NCBI GenBank assembly: GCA_012032775.1
Contig: JAAUQO010000012.1
Coordinates: 1 to 52,734, forward strand
Direction: 5' to 3'
From: Oscillochloris sp.
GTDB taxonomy: Bacteria; Chloroflexota; Chloroflexia; Chloroflexales; Chloroflexaceae
Length of the DNA stretch: 52,734 nt
Below, piece by piece: positions 9,112 to 17,125 of the stretch. Both the position numbers and the translations under genes were made by a program. The notes beneath the pieces are model-generated. The model did not search any database. It worked only from the letters and a program-made list of their open reading frames with translations, and was not told where the DNA came from. The first letter of the stretch is position 1, and the number at the start of each line of letters is the position of its first letter.

Positions 9112-10778
9112 AAGAAGGTGGCGATTTCGCGGTAGATCTGTTCGATTGCGCCCGGACTTGACTGGTACGTTTTTGCCCCCGACGCTTCCGAGATCATACG
9201 CAACAGATCGACATTTACATCACTGCCGGTGCCATAGGCAATTGTGAATACTTTGATGCTGGTACCGTCTTCGTCGGCGCGTAATATGTTCAGCAGCCGA
9301 TCGACCGAGTCGGGCGCACTTTGATTATCGGCGCCGTCGCTCAGCACCACCACTGCCCGAATACGCTCACCGGACGGCATCTCGGAAAGGGTGGCATAGG
9401 CTTCGGCAACTGTGTCAACCATGCGCGTATTCCCGCGGGCAAAGAGTCCGCCGATCCGGGTCTGCAAGTCGGTACGTTTGGAGCCGAGCGGCTCCAGCGG
9501 CGAAACCACGGTCGCATTGGAGCCGAAGATCGTCAACCCGATGCCGTCGTCATCACCGAGTTGATCGATAAAGCTGCTGAGCGCGCGCTTGGCGCTTTCC
9601 AGCCGGCCCTCTTCTTCCATGCTGCCGCTGGTATCGAGCACAACTATCACATCGACGCGCTTCTTGTTACTCACCCAGCTCTGCTCGACCGCCGCGATCA
9701 CTTCGGCACTCGGTACGTCGAGCAATGTCTGCGGTTGGGTCGGATCGACGCCGTTCTGCGGCACAATCGGCGCACTGATCGGCACATTCGCATCGGCGGG
9801 GCGGAAACCGAATTGCAGCGCCTGCTCTTGCTGGGGCCGATCCAGCAGGTAATCGCGGAAAATGACGGCCGCTTCGCGCTGCTCGTCCGTCACCCAGGGC
9901 GCATTCAAGATCGCGTATGGGTGATCGCTCCAGAAGGTGCCTTCGCGCGGGTAGATCGCGACCACCGCTGTCCCAAGAGTCGGGTAACGCTCACGATTGT
10001 ACGAGTCTACCACGAGATTCTCGTACATCACCGCCGCCGAAAGGTACGACGGCCCGCGTGTAAACATTTGATCGGCGAAGAATCCGGTGCTCTCGCCGTA
10101 GTGGATGATGCTGCGTTGCACGTCGCGGATGAACTCGCCGGTCTGTGGGCGCTGCACATCTGCCACGGTCAGGCCGCGGGTTTTGTTGTTGGCGGCATAT
10201 GCCATCGCCAGAATGCTGGTAATCCCGCTGTTCGAGTAGTCGGGGTGAGTATGCCCGAACTGAAACGTACCCCACTCCGGATAGCCGTAATCGGCCCAGG
10301 TTTTGCCGCTGGTGGTCAACTCAGCCAGATCGGCCCAACCGATCGACTGATCCGGCCAACCGAGCGCCCGCGCCATTGGCTCCCACATCGCGATCACAAC
10401 CGGGCTGAGCACAATCGGCGGCGCATCGCCAACCAGTTCGGCGCCGCTGTTCGCGGCTCCCCAGCGCTCATTCGCCACCGGGATGAGAATACCGCTGGCC
10501 GGACTCCAGACCGTCGGCTGGATGGTGCCGGCGAGGATCTGCTGCAACGAATCGTTCGAACCCAGCGGCGTGGCGTCGATTTGAATCCGTTTGCCGCCGC
10601 TGGTTTCGATATTCTGATTGTTGAAAGTCGTGGTTACCGCTTCGAGCCACGCTCGCTTCTCGCTGCCGTAGGCGATCGAAACTGTGACGGTATTGTCCGG
10701 ACTATTTCCGCCGAGCGGGACACAGGCGCTCAACAGAATCGCGAGGATAATCAATAACACCGGTGCGCTGCGGCGCAT
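9108..10778 (-). CDS. Solute-binding/VWA domain lipoprotein
   Basis: A 556-residue exported lipoprotein. Start ATG 10778 has an AAGGAG site; the signal peptide ends in the lipobox LLSAC. Residues ~30-370 resemble a bacterial extracellular solute-binding domain (SIAYGSEKRAWLEAVTTTF, FQFGHTHPDYSNSG, VMYENLVVDSY, QFGFRPAD). The C-terminal third is a von Willebrand factor A domain with a complete MIDAS: DTSGSM, a Thr in GNTRMVDT, and the Asp in VVLSDGADN. No ABC permease or ATPase is nearby, so the solute-binding part may serve as a ligand or scaffold domain rather than for transport. Its neighbour at 10795 is a paralogue lacking the VWA domain, 16 bases upstream in the same operon. Function unknown. 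Confidence 0.85.
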   Translation of the reverse strand: MRRSAPVLLIILAILLSACVPLGGNSPDNTVTVSIAYGSEKRAWLEAVTTTFNNQNIETSGGKRIQIDATPLGSNDSLQQILAGTIQPTVWSPASGILIPVANERWGAANSGAELVGDAPPIVLSPVVIAMWEPMARALGWPDQSIGWADLAELTTSGKTWADYGYPEWGTFQFGHTHPDYSNSGITSILAMAYAANNKTRGLTVADVQRPQTGEFIRDVQRSIIHYGESTGFFADQMFTRGPSYLSAAVMYENLVVDSYNRERYPTLGTAVVAIYPREGTFWSDHPYAILNAPWVTDEQREAAVIFRDYLLDRPQQEQALQFGFRPADANVPISAPIVPQNGVDPTQPQTLLDVPSAEVIAAVEQSWVSNKKRVDVIVVLDTSGSMEEEGRLESAKRALSSFIDQLGDDDGIGLTIFGSNATVVSPLEPLGSKRTDLQTRIGGLFARGNTRMVDTVAEAYATLSEMPSGERIRAVVVLSDGADNQSAPDSVDRLLNILRADEDGTSIKVFTIAYGTGSDVNVDLLRMISEASGAKTYQSSPGAIEQIYREIATFF

Positions 10779-10794
10779 AGTGTATATCTCCTTG

Positions 10795-12060
10795 TTACGG
10801 ATTGTTGCCGTCGAACCTGAGTGCATACGGGCCGATCCGGCGGCGCCAGAGATCGAGCAAGGTGCTGATCGTCTCGCCGGAGGGCGTTTGGACTTGCTGG
10901 CCGATATCGACCTGAATGCCGTATGATGCGAAGCGATTGAATGGATTATTCGCGTCGTTGGTCACAATCGAGACATTCGGGTCGGCGGGGCGGAAGCCGA
11001 ATTGCAGCGCCAGATCCTGGATCGGCCGCGAGATCAGGAACTCGCCGAAGACAGCGGCCGCTTCGCGTTGGGCAGGCGTGGTGAGCGGATCGCCGAGCAC
11101 CGCAAACGGGTGATCGCTGAAGGTTGTCGCCGGCGGATAATACACGCGCAGCGGTTGGCCCCAGCGGCCCTGTGCGGCTTCGACATTCTCGATCGCCAGG
11201 TTCTCGTACACCATCACCACATCGTACTTACTCGGCCCGAACTGCACCATGTTGGTCATGAATGTGCCGGTACTGTCGCCGAAATCCAGCACCGCCGCCT
11301 CCATCTCCTCAAGCCAGCGCTGGAAATCTTCGTCGAGCACATCGGCCGGGCTGAGTTGGCTGGATTTGTTATGGTAGGCGTAGGCCATCAGAATCAAGCT
11401 CTGCGCTCCGCTGTTCGAGGTAAGTGGGCTGGTATGGCCGAACTTCACCAGGCCCCAGTTCTGCGCCGCCTGTCCCTGGGGTGTTGTTGTGCCAAAGCCG
11501 TTGCGCTCGGCAACACTTGGCCAGCCGCCCGAATCGGACAATGCCGCATGCAGATCGGGCCAGAAATGAGCCACGCCCTGGGGCCAGAGCACATTGGCCC
11601 GTTCCTCCCAGGCTACGGCAACGATCGGCGTCAGCACCAGCGCCGTCGTATCGCCGACGACAATGTCAGCGCCGTTGCGCGCACTCCAATCGCTGCGCAG
11701 CAACTCAATCCACAGGCTGCTGGCCGGGCTCGCAACGGTTGGAATGCCTTCGTTGCCCCATTCCTGGCGCGCGATCCGGTCGGCGATCTCGCGCGAACCC
11801 ATCCCAACCAGACGCACCTGGATCGGCCGTCCGTTTATGTTGCTGCCGCTTGCTTCGAAGCGCGCTACAGCTTCCTCAAGCCATGCGCGCTTCTCGGTGC
11901 CGTACCAGACGACGATTTCTATCGGCTGGCCGGACGGCCCGAGCGGGATCGCCAACGGCGCGTAGCCAAGCACGCCCAATGGGAGGAATGCCTTCAACGT
12001 AACAGTGATCAGGCAGAGCCCGATAAAGCCGAGACCAATCAGGCGAGCGATTGCTTGCAT
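10795..12060 (-). CDS. Membrane-anchored solute-binding-like protein (paralogue of the VWA protein)
   Basis: A 421-residue protein starting at ATG 12060 (GAGGA upstream). One hydrophobic helix (residues ~6-28, IGLGFIGLCLITVTLKAF) is a signal anchor with no convincing lipobox. The remainder is a solute-binding fold with the same landmarks as the neighbouring VWA protein: VVWYGTEKRAWLEEAV, VKFGHTSPLTSNSG, VMVYENLAIENV, LQFGFRPADPNVSI. The likeness implies gene duplication, with VWA gained or lost. The gene lies 16 bases from each neighbour, so it is probably co-transcribed with the SPFH gene upstream and the VWA gene downstream. No cognate transporter is visible. Ligand unknown. Confidence 0.82.
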   Translation of the reverse strand: MQAIARLIGLGFIGLCLITVTLKAFLPLGVLGYAPLAIPLGPSGQPIEIVVWYGTEKRAWLEEAVARFEASGSNINGRPIQVRLVGMGSREIADRIARQEWGNEGIPTVASPASSLWIELLRSDWSARNGADIVVGDTTALVLTPIVAVAWEERANVLWPQGVAHFWPDLHAALSDSGGWPSVAERNGFGTTTPQGQAAQNWGLVKFGHTSPLTSNSGAQSLILMAYAYHNKSSQLSPADVLDEDFQRWLEEMEAAVLDFGDSTGTFMTNMVQFGPSKYDVVMVYENLAIENVEAAQGRWGQPLRVYYPPATTFSDHPFAVLGDPLTTPAQREAAAVFGEFLISRPIQDLALQFGFRPADPNVSIVTNDANNPFNRFASYGIQVDIGQQVQTPSGETISTLLDLWRRRIGPYALRFDGNNP

Positions 12061-12076
12061 ACGATCCTCAGGGATA

Positions 12077-13144
12077 TCAGGGGCGAGTGACGGCCGTGCC
12101 GCATTCGGTGCAGAACTTCGCATTCGCCGGCAATTCGGTCTTACAATTGGCGCAACGTTTTGGCCCCACCGGTGTGCCGCATTCCAGGCAGAATTTCGCC
12201 GTAGCCGGCAGGCCGGTGCCGCAATTGGTGCAGTGCTGCGCAACCGCCGGAGCGGGCGGTGCTACGGTAGGTGGCTGCGTGGGCGCCTGGCCCGAACCGG
12301 CCAGCGTTTGGCCCATCAACTGGCCCAGGTGCATGCCGGCGGCCAGCGACATCCCGGCGCCGGCGGTGCTGTCGCCGCCCGTGCGAGCCGCATCGCCAAG
12401 GGCTTCAGCCGCCTTAAAGCGTGTATAATCGCCCAGTCCGCCCATCGCCGCCACGCCGCCGGCGCGATCGAACTGGCGCTCCAGATCTTCCGGCACACTG
12501 ATCAGGTTCACGAACAAACGCGAAAGATCCAGGCCCAACGCGGCGAAATCGGGTTTCACCGCTTCGGTTACCTTTTGTGCGATCTCATCATACTCGGTCG
12601 CTAAATCGATCACCGAATGGCCGCGCTCACGCATGTGTTGGGCGATCGCATCTGCGGTGCGCGCCACGATCACACTCTGCAACTGCGCCTCCACATCCTG
12701 CACCGTGAATAAACTCCGGCTGCCGACCACTGCGGTCAGCAGGCGCCGCGGTTCGGACACCTGGATAATGTAAGTGCCGGAGGCCCGCAGACGCACCATG
12801 CCGAACTGCGCGTCGCGCATCGGAATCGGCTGCTTTGTCTCCCAGCGAAGATTAGTATGCTGCTTCAGACTCACAAAGAAGACATCGGCGCGGAAGGGGC
12901 TGCGGTTCCCGAAGGGGATTTTGACGAAATTGATCAGGAGGGGAATATTCGCCGTCTCAAGGGTGTGCCGGCCGGGGATGAACATATCGAGGAGCCGGCC
13001 GTCACGGGCGAAAAATGCTAACTGGCCTTCGCGAACGATACACTGTGAACCAAGTCGCAACTCGCCATTGCCGTCGGGTGGGATGCGGGCCGCGAGTGCG
13101 TTGCCGGTCGGGTCGTTGTACTCCACCAGATCAAGCAGGGCCAT
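12077..13144 (-). CDS. SPFH-domain protein with C-terminal double zinc ribbon
   Basis: About 355 residues, starting at ATG 13144 behind a strong GGGGAGG site. Residues ~1-230 form an SPFH/band-7-like domain of the YdjL / 'virion core protein-like' group (LRLGSQCIVREGQLAFFARD, GRHTLETANIPLL, VFFVSLKQHTNLRWETKQPI). A Gly/Pro/Ala-rich linker follows, then two treble-clef zinc ribbons, each CxNC...CxxCG (HCTNCGTGLPATAKFCLECG and RCANCKTELPANAKFCTECG). There is no signal peptide. The protein is likely cytoplasmic and membrane-associated, and forms oligomers. It leads an operon with two solute-binding-like proteins. Function in this setting is unknown. Confidence 0.85.
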   Translation of the reverse strand: MALLDLVEYNDPTGNALAARIPPDGNGELRLGSQCIVREGQLAFFARDGRLLDMFIPGRHTLETANIPLLINFVKIPFGNRSPFRADVFFVSLKQHTNLRWETKQPIPMRDAQFGMVRLRASGTYIIQVSEPRRLLTAVVGSRSLFTVQDVEAQLQSVIVARTADAIAQHMRERGHSVIDLATEYDEIAQKVTEAVKPDFAALGLDLSRLFVNLISVPEDLERQFDRAGGVAAMGGLGDYTRFKAAEALGDAARTGGDSTAGAGMSLAAGMHLGQLMGQTLAGSGQAPTQPPTVAPPAPAVAQHCTNCGTGLPATAKFCLECGTPVGPKRCANCKTELPANAKFCTECGTAVTRP

Positions 13145-13360
13145 AAACACCTCCCCAGGGAACCGCCGCTTCGGAACGGCTGTTGCCGATTTTCCCTGTT
13201 GTACCGGCGACGGATCATGTTCGCCCGGCACACCATGAATACGGATCCCGGTGCAAAATGGTTACACCGCCAATCCGAATCGACGCCGGGTTATGATACG
13301 ATATCCGCTGCCACTATCATTCTAGCCCACAGCTGTAACAATCGGAAGAGCTACCGACCC

Positions 13361-15568
13361 GTGACGATTGAACTTGAAGGCACACTCGACCGTATCACGT
13401 ATCAGAGCGACGACGATGGCTACACCGTCGGGCGTCTGACGCCGCGCGGCAAACGCTATCAGGTGACGGTGGTCGGGAAGTTGTTGGGTGTGCGCCCCGG
13501 CGAAACCCTGCTGCTCAACGGCGATTGGCAGGAACACCGCGATCATGGCAAGCAGTTTCTGGTGAATGGCTACCGTACGCTGATGCCCGGCACAATCGAC
13601 GGGATCAAGCGCTATCTCGGCTCGGGCCTGATCAAGGGCGTCGGTGCGGCAACCGCCCAGAAGATCACCGATACTTTCGGCAAGTATACCCTTGATGTGC
13701 TCGACAATGCACCGGAACGCCTGGCGGAAGTGCCCGGCCTGGGGCGCAAAAAGGCGAAGCTGATCGCCGCCGCATGGCAGGCCCAGCAGCGAATCAAAGA
13801 GGTGATGATTCTGTTGCAGGATTTTGGCCTCTCGGCGAGCATCGCAGTGCGGATCTACAAACAGTATGGCGACGACTCGCTTCAGGTGGTGCGCGAGCAG
13901 CCCTATCGCCTGGCCGATGAGGTCTATGGGATCGGTTTTCTCACCGCCGACAAGATCGCCGCCGGTCTCGGTATCGCCGCCGACGATCCACGCCGGATCG
14001 GAGCCGGGTTGCGCCACGCGCTCGGTACCGCCACCGAGGACGGTCATTGTTTTCTGCCGGCCAATGAGTTGATCTACCGCGCCGCAACCCTGCTTGATGT
14101 TGATCAAGCCCTGGTGAACGCCTGCCTGGCCGATCCGCTGGTCGCCGGCGAGGTTGAGTTTGTTCACGCCGAGCCGTATGCCGCACTGCCGCAGGCGCTC
14201 ACGCCCGCTACAATTGTCTATCTAAAGCCCCTGGCGATGGCCGAAACCGGCGTGGCCGCCGCATTGAACCGCCTGGCGCGCGAGCCGTCGCCGATGGCCG
14301 ATTTCTATCGCGACGCCCGCTGGCCGTCTGTCTTCGCATACCTGGCCGAGCGGCGCGATATCAGCCTTAGCCCACGCCAGCAAGATGCCGTTCGGACTGC
14401 ACTCTGCACCAAGCTGAGTGTGCTTACCGGCGGCCCCGGCACCGGCAAAACCACCTGTCTGCGGGCGCTGGTGATGTTGCTGCAAGCCCGCGGCTACCGT
14501 CCGTTGCTGGCCTCGCCCACCGGCCGTGCCGCCAAACGACTGGCTGAAGCTACCGGCGCTGAAGCGCGCACTATTCACCGCCTGTTGGAGTACGCTCCCG
14601 GCGGCGGCGGGCAGTTCCGGCGCAACGCCGATTGGCCGCTGGAGTGCGATCTGCTGGTGATCGACGAGGTGAGCATGCTCGATATTCTGCTCGCCAACCA
14701 TCTGCTGAAAGCCATACCGCCCCAGGCCCATGTGCTGCTGGTGGGCGACGCCGACCAATTGCCGAGTGTCGGGCCGGGCCGGTTGCTGAGCGATCTGCTG
14801 GCCAGCGGCGCCGTGACGAGTGTGCATCTCGACACGATTTTTCGCCAGGCCGCCGGAAGCGGGATCGCCGCCGCCGCCGAAAAGATCAACGCCGGCGCGC
14901 TCCCCCAACTCAGTGGCCAGAGCGATCTCTTTTTCTTCAAGGCCGTCGAGCCCGAGCACTGTGCCGAACTGGTGGTTGAGTTGGTGGCCGAACGGATTCC
15001 GCGCCGCTTCGGCTATGATCCGCGCCGCGAGATCCAGGTGCTTGCGCCAACCCACAAAGGCGCGGCCGGAGTTGCCAATCTGAACCGGTTGCTGCAAGCG
15101 GCGCTCAATCCACCCCACGCCGTTAAGCCCGAAAAGCAGTTCGGCTCGCAGACGTTTCGGGTGGGTGATCGGGTGATTCAGCAGCGCAACAATTACGAAC
15201 TGGATGTTTATAACGGCGATATCGGCGTTGTCCAGACGATCGACCAGGGCGAGCAATTACTGAGCGTGCGCTTCGAGGATGGCCGCGATGTGGCGTATGA
15301 TTTCGCTATCCTCGATGAGTTGACCCTGGCATATGCGCTGAGTGTCCACAAAAGCCAGGGCGGCGAGTATCCGGTTGTGGTCTTGCCGTTGCTGATGCAG
15401 CAGCGCGCCATGCTCCAGCGCAACCTGTTGTACACCGGGATCACCCGCGCGAAGCGCCTGGCGGTGCTGGTGGGTGATCGGCGAGCCCTGGCAACGGCTG
15501 TGGCCGAGCAGCGCGCCCACGAGCGCTACAGCGGATTAGCGGAACGCTTAGGCTTGAAGCAGCGCTAG
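13361..15568 (+). CDS. recD2: RecD2-type ATP-dependent DNA helicase
   Basis: About 735 residues from GTG 13361 (VTIELEGTLDRITYQSDDDG), the normal RecD2 beginning; the frame is open further upstream but without homology. Helix-hairpin-helix motifs occur at ~100-200 (LGSGLIKGVGAATAQKI, LAEVPGLGRKKAKLIAA). The SF1B helicase core shows Walker A (GGPGTGKTTCLRAL), Walker B (LLVIDEVSMLD), motif III (LVGDADQLPSVGPG), motif IV/V (GDRVIQQRNNYELDVYNGD, LSVHKSQGGEYPVVVLPL) and motif VI (YTGITRAKRLAVLVGD). RecD2 is a 5'-3' helicase outside RecBCD, involved in DNA repair and replication restart. No recB or recC is present here. It is divergent from the SPFH operon. Confidence 0.95.
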   Translation: MTIELEGTLDRITYQSDDDGYTVGRLTPRGKRYQVTVVGKLLGVRPGETLLLNGDWQEHRDHGKQFLVNGYRTLMPGTIDGIKRYLGSGLIKGVGAATAQKITDTFGKYTLDVLDNAPERLAEVPGLGRKKAKLIAAAWQAQQRIKEVMILLQDFGLSASIAVRIYKQYGDDSLQVVREQPYRLADEVYGIGFLTADKIAAGLGIAADDPRRIGAGLRHALGTATEDGHCFLPANELIYRAATLLDVDQALVNACLADPLVAGEVEFVHAEPYAALPQALTPATIVYLKPLAMAETGVAAALNRLAREPSPMADFYRDARWPSVFAYLAERRDISLSPRQQDAVRTALCTKLSVLTGGPGTGKTTCLRALVMLLQARGYRPLLASPTGRAAKRLAEATGAEARTIHRLLEYAPGGGGQFRRNADWPLECDLLVIDEVSMLDILLANHLLKAIPPQAHVLLVGDADQLPSVGPGRLLSDLLASGAVTSVHLDTIFRQAAGSGIAAAAEKINAGALPQLSGQSDLFFFKAVEPEHCAELVVELVAERIPRRFGYDPRREIQVLAPTHKGAAGVANLNRLLQAALNPPHAVKPEKQFGSQTFRVGDRVIQQRNNYELDVYNGDIGVVQTIDQGEQLLSVRFEDGRDVAYDFAILDELTLAYALSVHKSQGGEYPVVVLPLLMQQRAMLQRNLLYTGITRAKRLAVLVGDRRALATAVAEQRAHERYSGLAERLGLKQR

Positions 15569-15663
15569 TACAGGTCGGCCTCCGTCCGTCGCGGGTTTGT
15601 AACGGCCTTGAGGCCGTCACCGTGCGATGTGCGCCGGAGACGTACGTACGCTTGAGCGTACTA
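15569..15663 (+). repeat. 95-bp interspersed repeat, copy 1
   Basis: This begins directly after the recD2 stop and is 95 bases long. It matches 34309-34403 in the same orientation with about five substitutions and no gap. It contains two hairpins, each with a TTGA loop: ACGGCC-TTGA-GGCCGT (15602-15617) and GTACGC-TTGA-GCGTAC (near the 3' end, 15647-15662). A further GCGCC-GGA-GGCGC hairpin follows just outside. No open frame runs through it. It may be a REP-like element or a small structured RNA. Confidence 0.75.
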
Positions 15664-15830
15664 GCCGGCGCCGGAGGCGCTTCGTGTGCATCCGGCGTAG
15701 AAGCACCATTCGCCCCTTACCCTTGCTTCTGCCGGCTACTTGAGCGGTCGATCCGCATTCGGCACTCCTGCCATCTATGGTAGACTGCCCTTGTGTTTTT
15801 CGTCACAACATGAAACGATAGGGGATGGGT

Positions 15831-16312
15831 ATGGGGCGCGCGGCAAAATTCTTAGCTGGGTATTGGGTGGAGCGGCCGGGTTGATTGCACTGAATGTGGT
15901 AGGGTTGGCAATTGCGGCGCGGGTTGTGGGTGAGCCGGCGACGCTAGGTGTGCATGACGGGCGCCTGGCCGATTGTCCAGCCAGCCCGAACTGCGTCTCG
16001 ACCCACGCTAATCCCGACGACCGCGAGCATTATATGGCGCCGTTGCCGTTGAGTGGCAGCGCCGAAGCGGCGGCGGCCCGCATCCGGGCGGCACTGGCTG
16101 CCGAACCGAAAACCGCGATTGTGCGTGACGACGGAACCTACATCCATGCCGTCGCACGCTCGCAATTAATGGACTACCCCGACGATGTCGAATTTCTGAT
16201 CGATACCAATGCCGGCCTGATCCACTTCCGCTCGGCGTCGCGCCTTGGCTATGGCGATGGCGGCGTGAACCGCGCCCGCATGGAGCGGATCACTCATGCG
16301 AATGCGCCGTAG
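15831..16312 (+). CDS. DUF1499 family protein (probable frameshift near the start)
   Basis: About 160 residues. One hydrophobic helix near the N-terminus (SWVLGGAAGLIALNVVGLAI) is followed by a DUF1499 domain with its marks DCPASPNCVSTHA, TAIVRDDGTYIHAVARS, VEFLIDTNAGLIHFRSASR and LGYGDGGVNRARM. The frame carrying the domain has no nearby ATG. ATG 15831 lies in another frame and reads MGRAAK; one extra A in the run 15845-15848 would join it to ILSWVLGG. I therefore take 15831 as the start, with a one-base deletion. Otherwise a CTG or TTG start further upstream would be needed. The function of DUF1499 is unknown. Confidence 0.75.
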
Positions 16313-16346
16313 GAACGGAGCATTCGCCTATGGTGCATGCTGCGCC

Positions 16347-16967
16347 CTACGGGGCCATGCCGCGCAAAAATATCGTGATTGATTCGCGGGCCATCTCGCT
16401 TTCTTGGATCGCCCGCGCCTCCGGTTGGTCGAAGATCTCGCGGGTCATCAGATAGGCCGCGAAGGGGCCAATTAAGATTCGCGCCGCTATATGCGGATCG
16501 GTGCGGCGGAGCCGGCCCAGATCCATCTGTCGTTCCAGATATTTGGCGATCAAACGCAACGCCCGTCCGGGGCCAAGTTCGCTCACCATATGCGCAATCC
16601 GATGATTGCGCAGGGCCTCGGCCATAACCACTTTCATGATCGTGATTGTTGGCCGTTGATTAACGGCGGCAAACATGCCCGCGACAAGATCGGGTAGTAC
16701 GTGTTCGGGCGGATCATCGCTCGTGGCCAGGATCTCGGCGCTGTCGATAAAGCGAATCAGCAGCATGCGTTCAAGAATCACCTGATGCAACAGGTCGAAT
16801 TTATCCTGAAAGTAGTGATAGATCAGCCCCGGCGAGCGGATCCCAGCCGAATCGGCGATGTCTTTGTTGGTGGCCCGCTCGTAGCCCTTTTCGGCAAATA
16901 CCTCCAGCGCGCCGTCGATAATCTGCTGACGGCGCTGCTCAAATTCTTGGTCGTCTCGCGGCGGCAT
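16347..16967 (-). CDS. TetR/AcrR-family transcriptional repressor
   Basis: About 206 residues, start ATG 16967 with AAGAGG upstream. The N-terminal helix-turn-helix is clear (RRQQIIDGALEVFAEKGYER then ATNKDIADSAGIRSPGLIYH and YFQDKFDLL). The C-terminal ligand domain (~80-206) is not specific. A perfect inverted repeat sits between its promoter -10 and its ribosome site, so the gene is very likely self-repressed. No efflux or catabolic gene is adjacent in the same orientation, so any other target lies elsewhere. Confidence 0.92.
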   Translation of the reverse strand: MPPRDDQEFEQRRQQIIDGALEVFAEKGYERATNKDIADSAGIRSPGLIYHYFQDKFDLLHQVILERMLLIRFIDSAEILATSDDPPEHVLPDLVAGMFAAVNQRPTITIMKVVMAEALRNHRIAHMVSELGPGRALRLIAKYLERQMDLGRLRRTDPHIAARILIGPFAAYLMTREIFDQPEARAIQESEMARESITIFLRGMAP

Positions 16968-16979
16968 CACATACCTCTT

Positions 16980-16999
16980 TTGATTGACTGGTCAATCAA
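16980..16999 (-). promoter_or_regulatory. Palindromic operator of the TetR gene
   Basis: TTGATTGAC (16980-16988) and GTCAATCAA (16991-16999) form a perfect 9-bp inverted repeat with a 2-base centre. Size and symmetry suit a TetR dimer. It touches the last base of the -10 hexamer and lies just before the start codon, so binding would block initiation. That TetR itself binds here is inference from position. Confidence 0.8.
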
Positions 17000-17027
17000 T
17001 TGTACCGAGAGATACATAGGTTGTCAA
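16999..17027 (-). promoter_or_regulatory. Sigma70-type promoter of the TetR gene
   Basis: On the minus strand, TTGACA (17022-17027) and TACAAT (16999-17004) are separated by exactly 17 bases. This is the best consensus promoter I saw in the window. Transcription would start inside the palindromic operator. Confidence 0.82.
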
Positions 17028-17082
17028 TGCTGAGATTCCGCCCCTGCGCGCGGTGACACGGCGCAAAGGGCGGAATAACAAC

Positions 17083-17121
17083 GGCGCCGGTATTCAGCGC
17101 TATGCGGCGAATACCGGCGCC
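17083..17121 (-). terminator. Hairpin after ribY
   Basis: GGCGCCGGTATTC (17083-17095) pairs perfectly with 17109-17121, a 13-bp stem beginning 5 bases past the ribY stop. There is only a weak T-rich run (GTTGTTATT) downstream on the minus strand. It probably ends the ribXY transcript. Confidence 0.6.
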
Positions 17122-17125
17122 AACC

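Noticed and set aside
9321-10757. A 478-codon plus-strand frame opposite the VWA gene
   Set aside because: Shadow of a GC-rich gene: no recognisable domain, while the minus strand has MIDAS and lipobox motifs.
14222-15256. A 344-codon minus-strand frame inside recD2
   Set aside because: Antisense shadow; the plus strand has every helicase motif in order.
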